Positions 44,610 through 54,575 of a DNA stretch of 64,000 bases are shown here, in pieces (position 1 is the first letter of the stretch; every line of letters begins with the position of its first letter). Source of the stretch: Plantactinospora sp. BC1 (lineage in GTDB: Bacteria > Actinomycetota > Actinomycetes > Mycobacteriales > Micromonosporaceae); the NCBI RefSeq assembly GCF_003030345.1, contig NZ_CP028158.1, forward strand, positions 7,440,001 to 7,504,000, read 5' to 3'. Below the pieces are notes generated by a model that did not search any database, was not told the origin of the DNA, and worked only from the letters and a program-made list of their open reading frames with translations. Both the position numbers and the translations under genes were made by a program.

Positions 44610-47429
44610 TTACTCCTCGGCTAGCAGGTGGCCGGTGGGGACCCGGCGCAGCAGTGCCGCCGGGACGAGCGCCGCCAGGCAGGCGACGAGCGCACCGGCG
44701 GCGGCGGTACCGACCCCGGTGAGGACGACTCCGGTGGAGAGCCCGCCGATCAGCGCGGCGGCGCCGGCCAGCCCGACCGCCGTACCGGCCAGCGCGCCGA
44801 GCAGGCCGATCCCGGCTCCCTCGTAGGCGGCCAGCCGGGTCAGCGCGGACTCCGTCCAGCCGGTCGCGCGCAGTGCCGCCAGCTCGCCGGCCCGGTCGCG
44901 GATGTTCAGGTAGAGCACGTCGGCCACGGCCGCCGCGCCGAGCAGCACGGTGGCGGTCGCGGCCACGGTGTCGGCGGTCCGCACGGTAGCCGAGACGGTG
45001 TCGCCGAGCAGGCTGCCCAGCACCGTGTCCCGGAAGGCGTAGTTGATCGCGGCGAGCACCGTCGAGGCGGCCACCCCGATGCCGAGGGCCGCCGCGCCGA
45101 GCAGGGCCCGGCCCGGTGCCCGGACCAGGTTGAGCACGGCGAGGCCGAGCACTCCGCGTACCCGTCGGGTCAGCCGGACCGGGGCGGCGGGCGGCCGGAG
45201 CGCGCCGGCCGGATGGGAGCGGGCGGCCCGCACCGCCGGGCCGGCGCCGGCCACGACCGCGACCAGCAGCGCCACGGGTACGGCCAGCGCCGCCCGCCAC
45301 CAGCCCACCTCGACGCCGAGCAGGGCGCCGAGCGGGGCGGCGAGGAGCAGCGACAGCAGTCCGGCGGCGAGGCCGATCAGCGCCACCTCGCCGAGGATCG
45401 CCGCGCCGATCCGCCGGGCCGGCCAGCCGAGGCAGGCGAGCACCGCCAGCTCGGCCCGACGGTCCCGGACGGCGGCCGAGACCGCGTTGGCGAGGAAGAG
45501 CGCGCAGACGGTGAGGACGAGCAGGAAGAGTACGACGCTCTTCCGGTCCACCGCCCGGACGATCACCGACGCGACGCCGATCGAGGACCAGCCCTCGGTG
45601 AGCCGCAGCTCGGGCCGGCCGAACGAGCCGGCGGGCAGCTCGACGGTCTGCGGGGCCGGTGAGGAGCCGAAGGTGACGTCGACGTCGAGTCCGGTACGGG
45701 CGGCGATCCGCTCCGCGACCTGCCGGACCTGCCGTTCCGCCGCCCCGGTGTAGCCGGCGACTCCGGCGACCCGGATCCGGATCGCGCTGATCGGGGCGGC
45801 CAGTTGCGGGTCGTTGCCGCCCTCCAGCAGCTTCGGTACGGCGGCGAGGCTGGTCAGCAGCAGGGGCGGGCTGGAGAGGTAGCCGGCCGGGTTTCCGCTG
45901 GGCAGCAGCGGACGGTCGCCGAGCGCCTCCCGGCTGGCCCGGTCGGCGCCGACGGCCTGCGGCGGGGCGTACGTCTCCAGCGGCACCTGGGAGAGCGCGC
46001 TGAAGCTGGTCAGCCGTTCCGGGTCGAAGATGCCGACCGCCTGCCAGCCCATCCCGCCCCCGGTCTGCGCACTCGGCTGGCCGAGCTGGCGCAGCGGCCG
46101 GAAGGCGACGTCACCGGCGAGCCAGGGCGCCGGATAGGTGCCCGGCCCGTCGGCCCGGTACGCCGGCAGGTCGGGGCTTCCGGCCCGGGGCCGCAGGCTG
46201 CCGTCGGAGAGTTGGTGGTAGTCGATCGGCCCGGCCTGGACGACCGGGCTCAGGCTGCCCAGCCCGGTCTGCTGCCGGACGGCGTCGCGCATCTCCTGCC
46301 GGTAGTTGGTGGTCGGGTCGGCGCTCGCGCCGCCGGCCGGCTCGCCGCCACCGCTCAGCGCGGCCAGCAGTTCGCCCGGTTGCAGGCCGGCGACCCGGTC
46401 CGGGCGCAGCCGGCTGTAGCTGGCCGTCACCCTGCCGTCCAGGTAGGGGCGGCTGGTGGCGAGCACCGGGACGTTCCGGTGGCCCGGCCCGAGCAACCTG
46501 TTCTCGACGGTCGTGTCGTCCCGGCTCAGCGGCCGGCCGTCGACCACGGCGTCGGCCAACCCGACCAGCCGGTCCTCGGCGGGCGGGTCGACGGCGGCGA
46601 GCAGGAACGGGACGATCCACCGGACCGGCAACACCAGCCGGTCGGTCGCGGTGGGGGTGGTGCCCCGGATCCCGGCGGGGGCGTGCGGCGAGTTCTCGAA
46701 CCGGCCGTCCGGCAGCAGCCGGGCGACGACGACCTCGGTGTAGTCGGTGTCCGGCGAGGTGCGGGTGAGGGTCGGCTCCGCGCCGATGTCGCAGACCGGC
46801 TCGGTCCGCCCGTCGGGGAGGATCTCCCGGGGCACGATGTAGCCGTTCCGGCAGGCGTTCAGCGGGTACCGCCGGCCGTCGGTGTAGAGGGCCGCGCTGG
46901 CGATGCCGCCGTCCTCCCAGACCGGGTAGGCGAGGCGGTTGCGGGTGAGGTAGACGTACCGGGGCTTGCCGGTGGTCCGGGACAGGCCGCGTTCGGCCAG
47001 GAAGGTCGGGTCGACCCGGATCACCTGCCGGTCGAGGGACCGGTCGACCGCGTCGGTGAGGTCGAGGTGGGCCCGCATCTCGTGCAGGGAGTAGCCGAGC
47101 ATCGCCACCGGGGCGGCGACGTCGACGCCGTCGACCGTGCGAACCTGCTCGTACTGGGCCATGCTGATGCCGCCGAAGAGGCCGGAGAGGTAGTTGGGCC
47201 GGACGACACCCCGCGCCGTCTCGAGATCGGCCTGTGTCCCGTTCGGACGGACGAGAATGTCGTACGCGGCGCGGGTCTCGCGTTGCACCCGATCGTTCAG
47301 GCGCAGTTGGGAGGTGGTGGTGGTGCCGGTCAGCACGACGAAGCCGGTGGTCGCGACGAGCACGCCGGTCAGCAGGGCGAGTGATCGCCAGAGCCGGGTC
47401 CGCAGTTGCCGCCAGATGAATCCGACCAC
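44610..47429 (-). CDS. FtsX-like ABC permease
   Basis: A 939-residue membrane protein. GTG 47429 (VVGFIWRQLRTRLWRSLALL) follows GGAGGGG. There is one N-terminal membrane segment (LLTGVLVATTGFVVLTG) and then a large extracytoplasmic domain of about 550 residues. A first FtsX block lies at about 640-760 (SVVLFLLVLTVCALFLANAV, AELAVLACLGWPARRI) and a second at about 790-939 (GELAALRATGWTESALTRLA). This is the layout of large actinobacterial FtsX permeases whose cargo is unknown. The gene is transcribed before the ATPase and is divergent from padR. Confidence 0.92.
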   Translation of the reverse strand: MVGFIWRQLRTRLWRSLALLTGVLVATTGFVVLTGTTTTSQLRLNDRVQRETRAAYDILVRPNGTQADLETARGVVRPNYLSGLFGGISMAQYEQVRTVDGVDVAAPVAMLGYSLHEMRAHLDLTDAVDRSLDRQVIRVDPTFLAERGLSRTTGKPRYVYLTRNRLAYPVWEDGGIASAALYTDGRRYPLNACRNGYIVPREILPDGRTEPVCDIGAEPTLTRTSPDTDYTEVVVARLLPDGRFENSPHAPAGIRGTTPTATDRLVLPVRWIVPFLLAAVDPPAEDRLVGLADAVVDGRPLSRDDTTVENRLLGPGHRNVPVLATSRPYLDGRVTASYSRLRPDRVAGLQPGELLAALSGGGEPAGGASADPTTNYRQEMRDAVRQQTGLGSLSPVVQAGPIDYHQLSDGSLRPRAGSPDLPAYRADGPGTYPAPWLAGDVAFRPLRQLGQPSAQTGGGMGWQAVGIFDPERLTSFSALSQVPLETYAPPQAVGADRASREALGDRPLLPSGNPAGYLSSPPLLLTSLAAVPKLLEGGNDPQLAAPISAIRIRVAGVAGYTGAAERQVRQVAERIAARTGLDVDVTFGSSPAPQTVELPAGSFGRPELRLTEGWSSIGVASVIVRAVDRKSVVLFLLVLTVCALFLANAVSAAVRDRRAELAVLACLGWPARRIGAAILGEVALIGLAAGLLSLLLAAPLGALLGVEVGWWRAALAVPVALLVAVVAGAGPAVRAARSHPAGALRPPAAPVRLTRRVRGVLGLAVLNLVRAPGRALLGAAALGIGVAASTVLAAINYAFRDTVLGSLLGDTVSATVRTADTVAATATVLLGAAAVADVLYLNIRDRAGELAALRATGWTESALTRLAAYEGAGIGLLGALAGTAVGLAGAAALIGGLSTGVVLTGVGTAAAGALVACLAALVPAALLRRVPTGHLLAEE

Positions 47430-47465
47430 CGCGCCCCTCCTCTTCTCCCGCAGGACACTCTGCGC

Positions 47466-47485
47466 TATACATTGTCGCAATGCAA
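47466..47485. promoter_or_regulatory. putative PadR operator in the divergent promoter region
   Basis: TATACATTGTCGCAATGCAA contains the inverted repeat ACATTG-tcg-CAATGC with one mismatch. It overlaps a TATACA-like -10 in the 90-bp gap between the permease and padR. PadR proteins often bind ATGT/ACAT-type repeats. Confidence 0.5.
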
Positions 47486-47519
47486 GAGGCCGTGCGGACG
47501 GCCGGAAGGTGGGTCAGGG

Positions 47520-48134
47520 ATGGCCATCCAGCATGCGGTACTCGCGTTGCTCGCCGACGGCCCGAGTTACGGATACGAGCTGAAGGGTGCCTTCGAGACG
47601 GCCGTCGGTCCACAGTGGGGGTCGCTGAACATCGGCCACCTCTACCAGATCCTCGACCGGCTGGCCCGGGACGAACTGGTCCGGGCCGAACGGCAGGCGC
47701 AGCCGGTCAAGCCGGACCGGGTGGTCTACGAGATCACCCCCGCCGGCCGGACCGAACTGGCCAGGTGGCTGGCCGAGCCGAGCCCGCGCAGCGGCGGCTT
47801 CCGGGACGACTTCTTCCTCAAGGTCACCGCCGCCGCCCGCTCCGGCTCCGCCGACGTGGTGCGTACCGTGCTCGCCAACCAGCGCGGCTATCTGCTGCGC
47901 GAGCTGCGCAACCTCGGCACGCTGCGCCGGGAGGCGACCGACCCGGTGGTCGAGCTGCTGCTCTCGGCCGCGAGCCGGCACGTCGAGGCGGATCTGGCCT
48001 TTCTCGACGACGCCGAGACGGGCCTGCTCGACGGCGCCCGGATCCGGATCCCGTCCGCGCGGACGGCCGGCGCCGATGCCGTACCCGGGGCGCTGCCCGA
48101 CGGTCGCGCAGCCGGCCTGGCGGAGGGCGCCTGA
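47520..48134 (+). CDS. PadR-family transcriptional regulator
   Basis: A 204-residue regulator. The N-terminal winged helix reads AIQHAVLALLADGPSYGYEL, then LNIGHLYQILDRLARDELVR and VVYEITPAGRTELARWLAEP, all characteristic of PadR. A C-terminal helical dimerisation domain follows. ATG 47520 is preceded by GGTCAGGG. It is divergent from the FtsX/LolD exporter genes with an operator-like repeat between them. It probably represses that exporter and itself until a toxic ligand binds. Confidence 0.93.
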   Translation: MAIQHAVLALLADGPSYGYELKGAFETAVGPQWGSLNIGHLYQILDRLARDELVRAERQAQPVKPDRVVYEITPAGRTELARWLAEPSPRSGGFRDDFFLKVTAAARSGSADVVRTVLANQRGYLLRELRNLGTLRREATDPVVELLLSAASRHVEADLAFLDDAETGLLDGARIRIPSARTAGADAVPGALPDGRAAGLAEGA

Positions 48135-48152
48135 GCCACGCCACGACCGGGG

Positions 48153-49352
48153 TCAGGCCGGGGCGCCGCCGAGCGTGCGCAGCCGGGTCACCGCCTCGGC
48201 CAGCACCTCCGGGCGCTTGCAGAAGGCGAACCGGACCAGCCGCCGCCCCGCCTCGACGTGGTCGTAGAAGACCTGGGTCGGCACGGCGACCACCCCGCAG
48301 CGCTCCGGCAGCGAGCGGCAGAACTCCACCCCGTCCCGCCCGCCCAACGCGGTGATGTCGGCGGTGACGAAGTACGTCCCCTCCGGGACCAGCACCTCGA
48401 AACCGGCCTCGACCAGCCCGGCCGAGAGCTGGTCCCGCCGCGCCTGGAGGTCGGCCCGGTAACCGTGGTAGTAGTCGTCCGGCAGCGCCAGGGCCACCGC
48501 GACCGCCGGTTGCAGCGGTGCCCCGCCGGTGAAGGTGAGGAACTGCTTGACCCGCATCGTCGCCGCCACCAGCGGCGCCGGGCCACTGGCCCAACCGATC
48601 TTCCAGCCGGTGCAGGAGAAGGTCTTGCCCGCCGACGAGATCCGCAGGGTGCGTTCCCACATGCCCGGCAGGGTCGCCAGCGGGACGTGCGGGCTGCCGG
48701 CGTCGGTGAAGACCAGGTGCTCGTAGACCTCGTCGGTGACCGCGATGGTGTCGTGCTCCTGGCACAGCCGGGCGATCAGCGCCAGCTCGTCGGCGTCGAA
48801 GACCTTGCCGGTCGGGTTGTGCGGCGAGTTGAGCAGCACCAGCCGGGTCCGCGGCCCGAACGCGGCGCGCAGCTCCGCCGGGTCGAAGGCGTACCGGCCG
48901 CCGTCGACCGGGCGGAGCGTGACCGGCCGCCGGACCGCCCCGGCCAGGGCGATCGAGGCGGCGTACGAGTCGTAGTACGGCTCGAAGCAGACCACCTCGT
49001 CGCCGGCCTCGCAGAGCCCGAGGATCGCCGCCGCGATCGCCTCGGTCGCCCCGGCCGTGATCAGCACCTGCCCGTCCGGGTCGTACTCCAGTCCCCAGAA
49101 CCGGCGCTGGTGTGCGGCGACGGCGGCGCGCAGCGCCGGAACGCCCGGACCGGGCGGGTACTGGTTCTGCCCGCCGCGCAGCGCCGCCACCGCGGCGGCC
49201 AGCATCTCGGGCGGCCCGTCCGTGTCCGGAAAGCCCTGGCCGAGGTTGACCGCGCCGGTGCGCACCGCCAGCGCCGACATCTCCGCGAAGATGGTGGTGC
49301 CGAACGGGCGCATCCGGCGGACCAGGGGATCGGAGTCGGTTGTCGTCGTCAC
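48153..49352 (-). CDS. class I/II PLP-dependent aminotransferase
   Basis: A 399-residue fold-type I enzyme. NLGQGFPDTDGPPEMLAAAV, ITAGATEAIAAAI, LLNSPHNPTGKV (PLP-contacting Asn), AVTDEVYEHLVF (Asp/Tyr contacts) and SSAGKTFSCTGWKIGW with the Schiff-base Lys are visible. Closest in pattern to the YbdL/DapC-type group, which includes methionine, kynurenine and N-succinyl-DAP aminotransferases. A role as DapC in lysine/peptidoglycan precursor synthesis is possible but not shown. It converges on padR with an 18-base gap and no obvious terminator. Confidence 0.92.
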   Translation of the reverse strand: MTTTTDSDPLVRRMRPFGTTIFAEMSALAVRTGAVNLGQGFPDTDGPPEMLAAAVAALRGGQNQYPPGPGVPALRAAVAAHQRRFWGLEYDPDGQVLITAGATEAIAAAILGLCEAGDEVVCFEPYYDSYAASIALAGAVRRPVTLRPVDGGRYAFDPAELRAAFGPRTRLVLLNSPHNPTGKVFDADELALIARLCQEHDTIAVTDEVYEHLVFTDAGSPHVPLATLPGMWERTLRISSAGKTFSCTGWKIGWASGPAPLVAATMRVKQFLTFTGGAPLQPAVAVALALPDDYYHGYRADLQARRDQLSAGLVEAGFEVLVPEGTYFVTADITALGGRDGVEFCRSLPERCGVVAVPTQVFYDHVEAGRRLVRFAFCKRPEVLAEAVTRLRTLGGAPA

Positions 49353-49385
49353 CCCGTCACCCTAGAGCCGTGCCGTGCCGTTTCG

Positions 49386-50483
49386 TCAGATCCCGAAATC
49401 CGAGCAGGTGAGGGTCGCGTAGTTGCCGCTGGCGGTCTTCGAGGCGGTGGACTTCCCGTCGACCGTGATCTTGCAGGAGATGTCGCCGGAGCCGCCGCCG
49501 GTGCGGATCGCCACCACCGTCTTCAGCTCGTCCTCGGGAAGCTTGACCTCCTTCTTCCACGGAAGGTCGACCGACGGCAGGTGCACCTGCTTGCCGGCGC
49601 CGTCGATGTAGGAGAGCGCCACCCGGCCGTCGCCGGTCACCTCGTAGACGACCGTCTGGCCGCCGCTGCCCGGGTTGCCGCCATCCTGACTGTCCGAGGT
49701 GGACGGTGGCGGAGTCGCGTCCAGGCTGGTCTCCACCGACTTCCGCAGCTGGTCCATGAAGGACAGCGGGCCGAGGCAGAGCCCGACGCAGGCGACCAGC
49801 ACGACCACCACCACGGCCACGATCACGATGATCATGGTCTTGTTGCTCTTCTTCGGCGGTGCCGGCGGGTACGGCCCGCCCGGGTAGCCCGGCTGTCCGG
49901 GCTGTCCCGGCTGTCCGTAACCGGGGTAGCCGCCGGCACCGGCCGCCGCGTAGGGGTCGGTGCCGGGCGGGGCGGACTGCGGCGGGCCGGACTGCGGCGG
50001 GTAGACGCCGTAACCGGCGTCCTGCTGGTTCGGCGCCCCGCTGGTCGGGTATGGCGTGGCTGGTGGGCCGGACTGCGGCGGGTACGCCGGGCCGGCACCG
50101 TAGGCCGGGGCCGGCGGCTGGCCCGGGCCGGGCTGCTGCGGCGGGGCGTACGGGTTCGGCTGCTGCGGCTGGCCGTACCCGGCCGACTGCGGCGGCTGGC
50201 CCCAGGCGGGCTGCCCGTACGGGCCGGGTTGGGGCGGCTGTCCGTAACCGCCCGGCTGGGCCGGGGGCTGGCCGTACGTGGTCGGCTGCGCCGGCTGTCC
50301 GTAGCTGGACGGCTGCGCGGGCTGGGGCGGCTGCGGCGGGGCGTACCTCGTCGTCGGGGCGTCGTCCTCCTCCTCGGCCGGGTTCTCCGGACGGGGCTGC
50401 TGCGGCGGGCCGAACTTCGTCGTCGGCGGCTCGTGCTCGGCGGAGGGGTCGTACGGGTTGTGCGGGGGCGGCGAGTCGGTCAT
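49386..50483 (-). CDS. MmpS-like membrane-anchored protein with Pro/Gln/Gly/Tyr-rich N-terminus
   Basis: A 365-residue protein from ATG 50483 (MTDSPPPHNPYDP); an upstream in-frame start would add 30 residues without benefit. Residues 1-215 are low complexity with many YGQPxQP-like units. One transmembrane segment follows (about 220-242, MIIVIVAVVVVVLVACVGLC). The extracytoplasmic end (about 275-365) has VVYEVTGDGRVALSYID, VDLPWKKEV and ISCKITVDGKS, which matches the MmpS domain of mycobacterial transport accessory proteins. No MmpL partner is nearby. The Tyr/Gln/Pro-rich tail could promote clustering or phase separation. Confidence 0.82.
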   Translation of the reverse strand: MTDSPPPHNPYDPSAEHEPPTTKFGPPQQPRPENPAEEEDDAPTTRYAPPQPPQPAQPSSYGQPAQPTTYGQPPAQPGGYGQPPQPGPYGQPAWGQPPQSAGYGQPQQPNPYAPPQQPGPGQPPAPAYGAGPAYPPQSGPPATPYPTSGAPNQQDAGYGVYPPQSGPPQSAPPGTDPYAAAGAGGYPGYGQPGQPGQPGYPGGPYPPAPPKKSNKTMIIVIVAVVVVVLVACVGLCLGPLSFMDQLRKSVETSLDATPPPSTSDSQDGGNPGSGGQTVVYEVTGDGRVALSYIDGAGKQVHLPSVDLPWKKEVKLPEDELKTVVAIRTGGGSGDISCKITVDGKSTASKTASGNYATLTCSDFGI

Positions 50484-50727
50484 CGGGTCTGGCTCCAGAG
50501 ATGGCGGACAGCAGGGGCGCGGCGACCGGGAGAGGGAGGCGCCGGAGGAGATGGCAGCGAATGCGCCAGTCACGGTACCGCGTCACCGCTGGCCGCGATG
50601 TACCGGTGAAGGGTGGGCCGGCCAGCGGAGTGGTGGTTCGTCCGGTTGTCCGGGCCGGCCAGAATACCGCGCAGCATCAGTGATCGAACGAGCACCTTTC
50701 GAGCAGGTCAGATGAGCGAACTTAGGT

Positions 50728-50733
50728 TAGGCT
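50728..50733 (+). promoter_or_regulatory. -10 element of probable leaderless promoter (glmS)
   Basis: TAGGCT ends 7 nt before the glmS ATG at 50741. An overlapping TAGGTT at 50723-50728 could serve as an alternative. No ribosome binding site is present. Confidence 0.5.
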
Positions 50734-50740
50734 GCGGGCC

Positions 50741-52639
50741 ATGTGCGGAATCGTGGGTTACGCCGGCGCCAGGCCGGCGCTGAGCATCGTGCTGGACGGG
50801 TTGCGGCGGCTGGAGTACCGCGGCTACGACTCGGCCGGCGTGGCGGTCGTCGCCGAGGGTGAGCTGCTGACCGAGAAGAAGGCCGGCAAGCTGGCCAACC
50901 TGGAGAAGGCGCTGGCCGAACGGTCGGCGGACGACGACGCGGTGCCTGGCATCGGCGCCGGTACCACCGGCATCGGGCACACCCGGTGGGCCACCCACGG
51001 CGGGCCCACCGACCGCAACGCGCACCCGCACCGGGCCACCGACGGCCGGGTGGCGGTGATCCACAACGGCATCATCGAGAACTTCGCCAAACTCCGCGCC
51101 GAGCTGGAGGCCGACGGCGTCGAGTTCACCAGCGACACCGACACCGAGTGCGCGGCGCACCTGCTCGCCGGTGAGCTGTCCCGGCTGCGCGCCGCCGGTG
51201 AAGCCGACGGGCCGGCGCTGCTGGCCGCCGCGATGCGCCAGGTCTGCCAGCGGCTGGAGGGCGCCTTCACGCTGCTCGCGGTCGACGCCGCGATCCCCGG
51301 CGCGGTGGTCGGGGCCCGGCGCAACTCGCCGCTGGTGGTCGGGCGCGGGGCCGGGGAGAACTACCTGGCCAGCGACGTCTCCGCGTTCATCGAGCACACC
51401 CGGGAAGCGGTCGAGCTGGGCCAGGACCAGGTCGTACTGATCACCGCCGACGCCATCGAGATCACCGACTTCGCCGGTGCACCCGCCGCCGGCAAGGACT
51501 TCCACATCGACTGGGACGCCTCGGCCGCCGAGAAGGGCGGCTACGACTACTTCATGCTGAAGGAGATCGCCGAGCAGCCGCAGGCGATCGCCGACACCCT
51601 GCTGGGCCGGCTCAAGGAGAACGGGGAGATCGTCCTCGACGAGGTCCGCCTCTCCGACCAGGACCTGCGGGACGTGGACAAGGTCTTCATCGTCGCCTGT
51701 GGCACGGCGTACCACGCCGGGATGGTGGCGAAGTACGCCATCGAGCACTGGACCAGGATTCCCTGCGAGGTGGAGCTGGCCAGCGAGTTCCGCTACCGCG
51801 ACCCGGTCCTCGACCGGTCCACCCTGGTGGTGGCGATCTCCCAGTCCGGCGAGACCATGGACACCCTGATGGCGCTGCGGCACGCCAAGGAGCAGAAGGC
51901 CCGGGTGCTGGCGATCTGCAACACCAACGGCTCCACCATCCCGCGCGAGTCCGACGCGGTGCTCTACACCCACGGCGGGCCCGAGGTGGCGGTCGCCTCC
52001 ACCAAGGCGTTCCTCACCCAGTTGGTGGCCTGCTACCTGATCGGCCTGCACCTGGCCCAGGTGCGCGGCATCAAGTACGCCGACGAGGTGGCCGCGGTGG
52101 TCGACCAGCTCCAGGAGATGCCGGACAAGCTGCGGGAGCTGCTCGCCGGCATCGAGCCGATCCGCGACCTGGCCCGGGACCTCAAGGCGGCGCCGACGGT
52201 GCTCTTCATCGGCCGGCACGTCGGCTTCCCGGTCGCCCTGGAGGGCGCGCTCAAGCTCAAGGAACTCGCCTACATGCACGCTGAGGGGTTCGCGGCCGGC
52301 GAGTTGAAGCACGGCCCGATCGCCCTGATCGACCAGGGCACCCCGGTGGTCTGCATCGTGCCCTCCCCGGCCGGGCGGGGCATGCTGCACGACAAGATCG
52401 TCTCCAACATCCAGGAGATCCGGGCCCGGGGCGCCCGGACCATCGTGATCGCCGAGGCGGGCGACGAGGCGGTGACGCCGTACGCGGACCACCTGATCTA
52501 CGTACCGCGCACCCCGACCCTGCTGGCCCCGCTGGTGACCACGGTGCCGTTGCAGGTGCTCGCCTGCGAGATCGCCGCCGCCCGGGGGCACGACGTCGAC
52601 CAGCCGCGCAACCTGGCCAAGTCGGTCACCGTGGAGTGA
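50741..52639 (+). CDS. glmS: glutamine-fructose-6-phosphate aminotransferase (isomerizing)
   Basis: A 632-residue enzyme making glucosamine-6-P from fructose-6-P and glutamine, the first step to UDP-GlcNAc. MCGIVGYAG exposes the N-terminal nucleophile Cys after Met removal; EYRGYDSAGVAVV, GHTRWATHGGPTD and NGIIENF are glutaminase motifs. Two SIS domains follow (CGTAYHAGMVAKY, SQSGETMDTLMALRHAKEQ, STKAFLTQLVA). The ending QPRNLAKSVTVE carries the conserved isomerase tail. No glmS ribozyme is seen upstream; the transcript is probably leaderless. Confidence 0.98.
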   Translation: MCGIVGYAGARPALSIVLDGLRRLEYRGYDSAGVAVVAEGELLTEKKAGKLANLEKALAERSADDDAVPGIGAGTTGIGHTRWATHGGPTDRNAHPHRATDGRVAVIHNGIIENFAKLRAELEADGVEFTSDTDTECAAHLLAGELSRLRAAGEADGPALLAAAMRQVCQRLEGAFTLLAVDAAIPGAVVGARRNSPLVVGRGAGENYLASDVSAFIEHTREAVELGQDQVVLITADAIEITDFAGAPAAGKDFHIDWDASAAEKGGYDYFMLKEIAEQPQAIADTLLGRLKENGEIVLDEVRLSDQDLRDVDKVFIVACGTAYHAGMVAKYAIEHWTRIPCEVELASEFRYRDPVLDRSTLVVAISQSGETMDTLMALRHAKEQKARVLAICNTNGSTIPRESDAVLYTHGGPEVAVASTKAFLTQLVACYLIGLHLAQVRGIKYADEVAAVVDQLQEMPDKLRELLAGIEPIRDLARDLKAAPTVLFIGRHVGFPVALEGALKLKELAYMHAEGFAAGELKHGPIALIDQGTPVVCIVPSPAGRGMLHDKIVSNIQEIRARGARTIVIAEAGDEAVTPYADHLIYVPRTPTLLAPLVTTVPLQVLACEIAAARGHDVDQPRNLAKSVTVE

Positions 52640-52675
52640 GCCGTTCACCGTCACGTGCGCTCCCGCGCCCGCCGG

Positions 52676-52681
52676 TAGGGT
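52676..52681 (+). promoter_or_regulatory. -10 element of probable leaderless promoter (acpS)
   Basis: TAGGGT ends 6 nt before the acpS GTG at 52688, with no ribosome binding site. Confidence 0.45.
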
Positions 52682-52687
52682 GAGGCG

Positions 52688-53056
52688 GTGATCGTCGCAG
52701 TCGGCATCGACGTCGTACTGGTCGATCGGTTCGCCCGGGCGCTCGCACGCACCCCGCTGCTGGCCGATCGACTCTTCACCGGGGCGGAGCGGGTCACCGG
52801 GTCGGGCAACCCACGCTCGGCCGAGTCGCTCGCCGCCCGGTTCGCCGCCAAGGAGGCGGTGGCCAAGGCGTTGGGCGCACCGGCCGGGCTGCACTGGCAC
52901 GACTGCGAGGTGGTCTCCGACCCGGACGGGCGGCCGTGGCTGACCGTCTCCGGCACGGTCGCGGCCGCCGCCACCGAGCGCGGGGTGCAGCGCTGGCACC
53001 TGTCGCTGTCCCACGACGGCGGGATCGCCTCGGCGATGGTGGTGGCCGAGCGATGA
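52688..53056 (+). CDS. acpS: holo-[acyl-carrier-protein] synthase
   Basis: A 122-residue phosphopantetheinyl transferase that moves 4'-phosphopantetheine from CoA to acyl carrier protein. The Mg-binding Asp is in [17 protein letters not shown], and the second motif is [18 protein letters not shown] with the catalytic Glu/Lys. [18 protein letters not shown] closes the fold. GTG 52688 gives the standard length. It overlaps nnr by four bases (ATGA). Confidence 0.96.
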   Translation: MIVAVGIDVVLVDRFARALARTPLLADRLFTGAERVTGSGNPRSAESLAARFAAKEAVAKALGAPAGLHWHDCEVVSDPDGRPWLTVSGTVAAAATERGVQRWHLSLSHDGGIASAMVVAER

Positions 53057-54522
53057 GGGCCGCGTGGCGGGTGGCGGACGTACGCGCCGCCGAACGCGCC
53101 CTGATGGCCACCCTGCCGGCCGGCACCCTGATGCAGCGGGCTGCCGGCGGGCTGGCCGGGCACTGCGCCCGTTTGCTCGCCGAGCGGGGCGGCGGGGTCT
53201 ACGGCGCCCGGGTGCTGCTGCTGGTCGGCTCCGGCGACAACGGCGGCGACACCCTCTACGCGGGTGCCCGGCTCGCCGGCCGGGGTGCGGCGGTGAGCGC
53301 GCTGCTGCTGGCGCCGGAGCGGGTGCACCAGGGCGGCCTGGCGGCGCTGCGGGCGGCCGGTGGGCGGATCGTCGACGGGCTGCCGGACCGGGCCGACCTG
53401 GTGCTGGACGGGATCGTCGGGATCGGCGGCTCGGGCGGGCTGCGCGAGCCGGCCGCCCGGCTGGTGGCCGGGCTGCCCGGCCTGACCGGCCGGTCCGGAG
53501 ACCGGCCGCCCGTGGTCGCGGTGGACGTGCCGAGCGGCGTCGAGGTGGACACCGGCGACGTGCCGCGCTCCGTCGGCCTGCCCAGCACGGTGACCGCGGA
53601 CCTGACGGTCACCTTCGGCTGCCTCAAGTCCGCCCTGGTGGTCGGCCCGGCCGCACCCCGGGCCGGGCGGGTCGAGCTGGTCGACATCGGGCTCGGCCCG
53701 TCGCTGCGGGGCACCCCGGCGGTACGCGTCACCGAGTGGTCGGACGTGTCCGACTGGTGGCCCCGGCTCGGCCCGGAGGAGGAGAAATACAGCCGGGGCG
53801 TGGTCGGGCTGGCCACCGGCTCGGCGACGTACCCGGGTGCCGCGGTGCTCTCGGTCGGCGGCGCGGTCGCCGGACCGACCGGCATGATCCGGTACGCCGG
53901 TGGCGCCCGCGCCGAGGTGCTGCGCCGCTATCCCTCGGTGGTCGCCGCCGACCGGGTCACCGAGGCCGGCCGGGTGCAGGCCTGGGTCTGCGGCTCCGGG
54001 CTCGGCACCGACGATGCGGCCGCCACCGAGCTGCGCTGCGTACTCGCCGCACCGGTGCCGGTGGTGCTGGACGCGGACGCGCTCACCCTGCTGGTCGACG
54101 GCTCGATGGCCGAGCGGCTGCGGGAGCGGGACGCGCCGATCGTGGTCACCCCGCACGACCGCGAGTACGCCCGGCTCTGCGGCGAGCCGCCCCGGGACCG
54201 GGTCGCCGCCGCGCTGCAACTGGCCAGCTGGATGAACGCGGTGGTGCTGCTCAAGGGCGACCGGACGGTGGTCGCCACCCCGGACGGGCAGGCCTTCGCC
54301 AACCCGACCGGCACCCCGGCGCTCGCCACCGCCGGCACCGGCGACGTGCTGGCCGGGTTGCTGGGCTCGCTGCTCGCCGCCGGAGTGCCGGCCGAGCGGG
54401 CGGCGGCCGCCGCCGCGTACCTGCACGGGCTGGCCGGGCAGGAGGCCGCCCGGCGCGGGCCGGTCGTCGCCGCCGACGTGGCCGCCGCGCTGCGCCGGGT
54501 GATCGCCAGGCTGCCCCGGTGA
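53053..54522 (+). CDS. nnr: bifunctional NAD(P)HX epimerase / ADP-dependent NAD(P)HX dehydratase
   Basis: A 489-residue metabolite-repair enzyme. The N-terminal YjeF_N epimerase (about 1-215) has [29 protein letters not shown] (usually GxGNNGGDG; the first Asn is Asp here) and [14 protein letters not shown]. The C-terminal ribokinase-like dehydratase (about 225-489) has [46 protein letters not shown] and the [11 protein letters not shown] anion-hole loop. It repairs hydrated NADH/NADPH. Translation is coupled to acpS. Confidence 0.96.
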   Translation: MRAAWRVADVRAAERALMATLPAGTLMQRAAGGLAGHCARLLAERGGGVYGARVLLLVGSGDNGGDTLYAGARLAGRGAAVSALLLAPERVHQGGLAALRAAGGRIVDGLPDRADLVLDGIVGIGGSGGLREPAARLVAGLPGLTGRSGDRPPVVAVDVPSGVEVDTGDVPRSVGLPSTVTADLTVTFGCLKSALVVGPAAPRAGRVELVDIGLGPSLRGTPAVRVTEWSDVSDWWPRLGPEEEKYSRGVVGLATGSATYPGAAVLSVGGAVAGPTGMIRYAGGARAEVLRRYPSVVAADRVTEAGRVQAWVCGSGLGTDDAAATELRCVLAAPVPVVLDADALTLLVDGSMAERLRERDAPIVVTPHDREYARLCGEPPRDRVAAALQLASWMNAVVLLKGDRTVVATPDGQAFANPTGTPALATAGTGDVLAGLLGSLLAAGVPAERAAAAAAYLHGLAGQEAARRGPVVAADVAAALRRVIARLPR

Positions 54523-54575
54523 GCGGCGGAGTGTCCTGGTCGCGCCACCCGGGGCCATTTCGATCTACCCACAAG

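Noticed and set aside
50600-50740. A glmS ribozyme upstream of glmS
   Set aside because: No ribozyme core was recognised and the promoter appears to be leaderless, leaving no leader for one.
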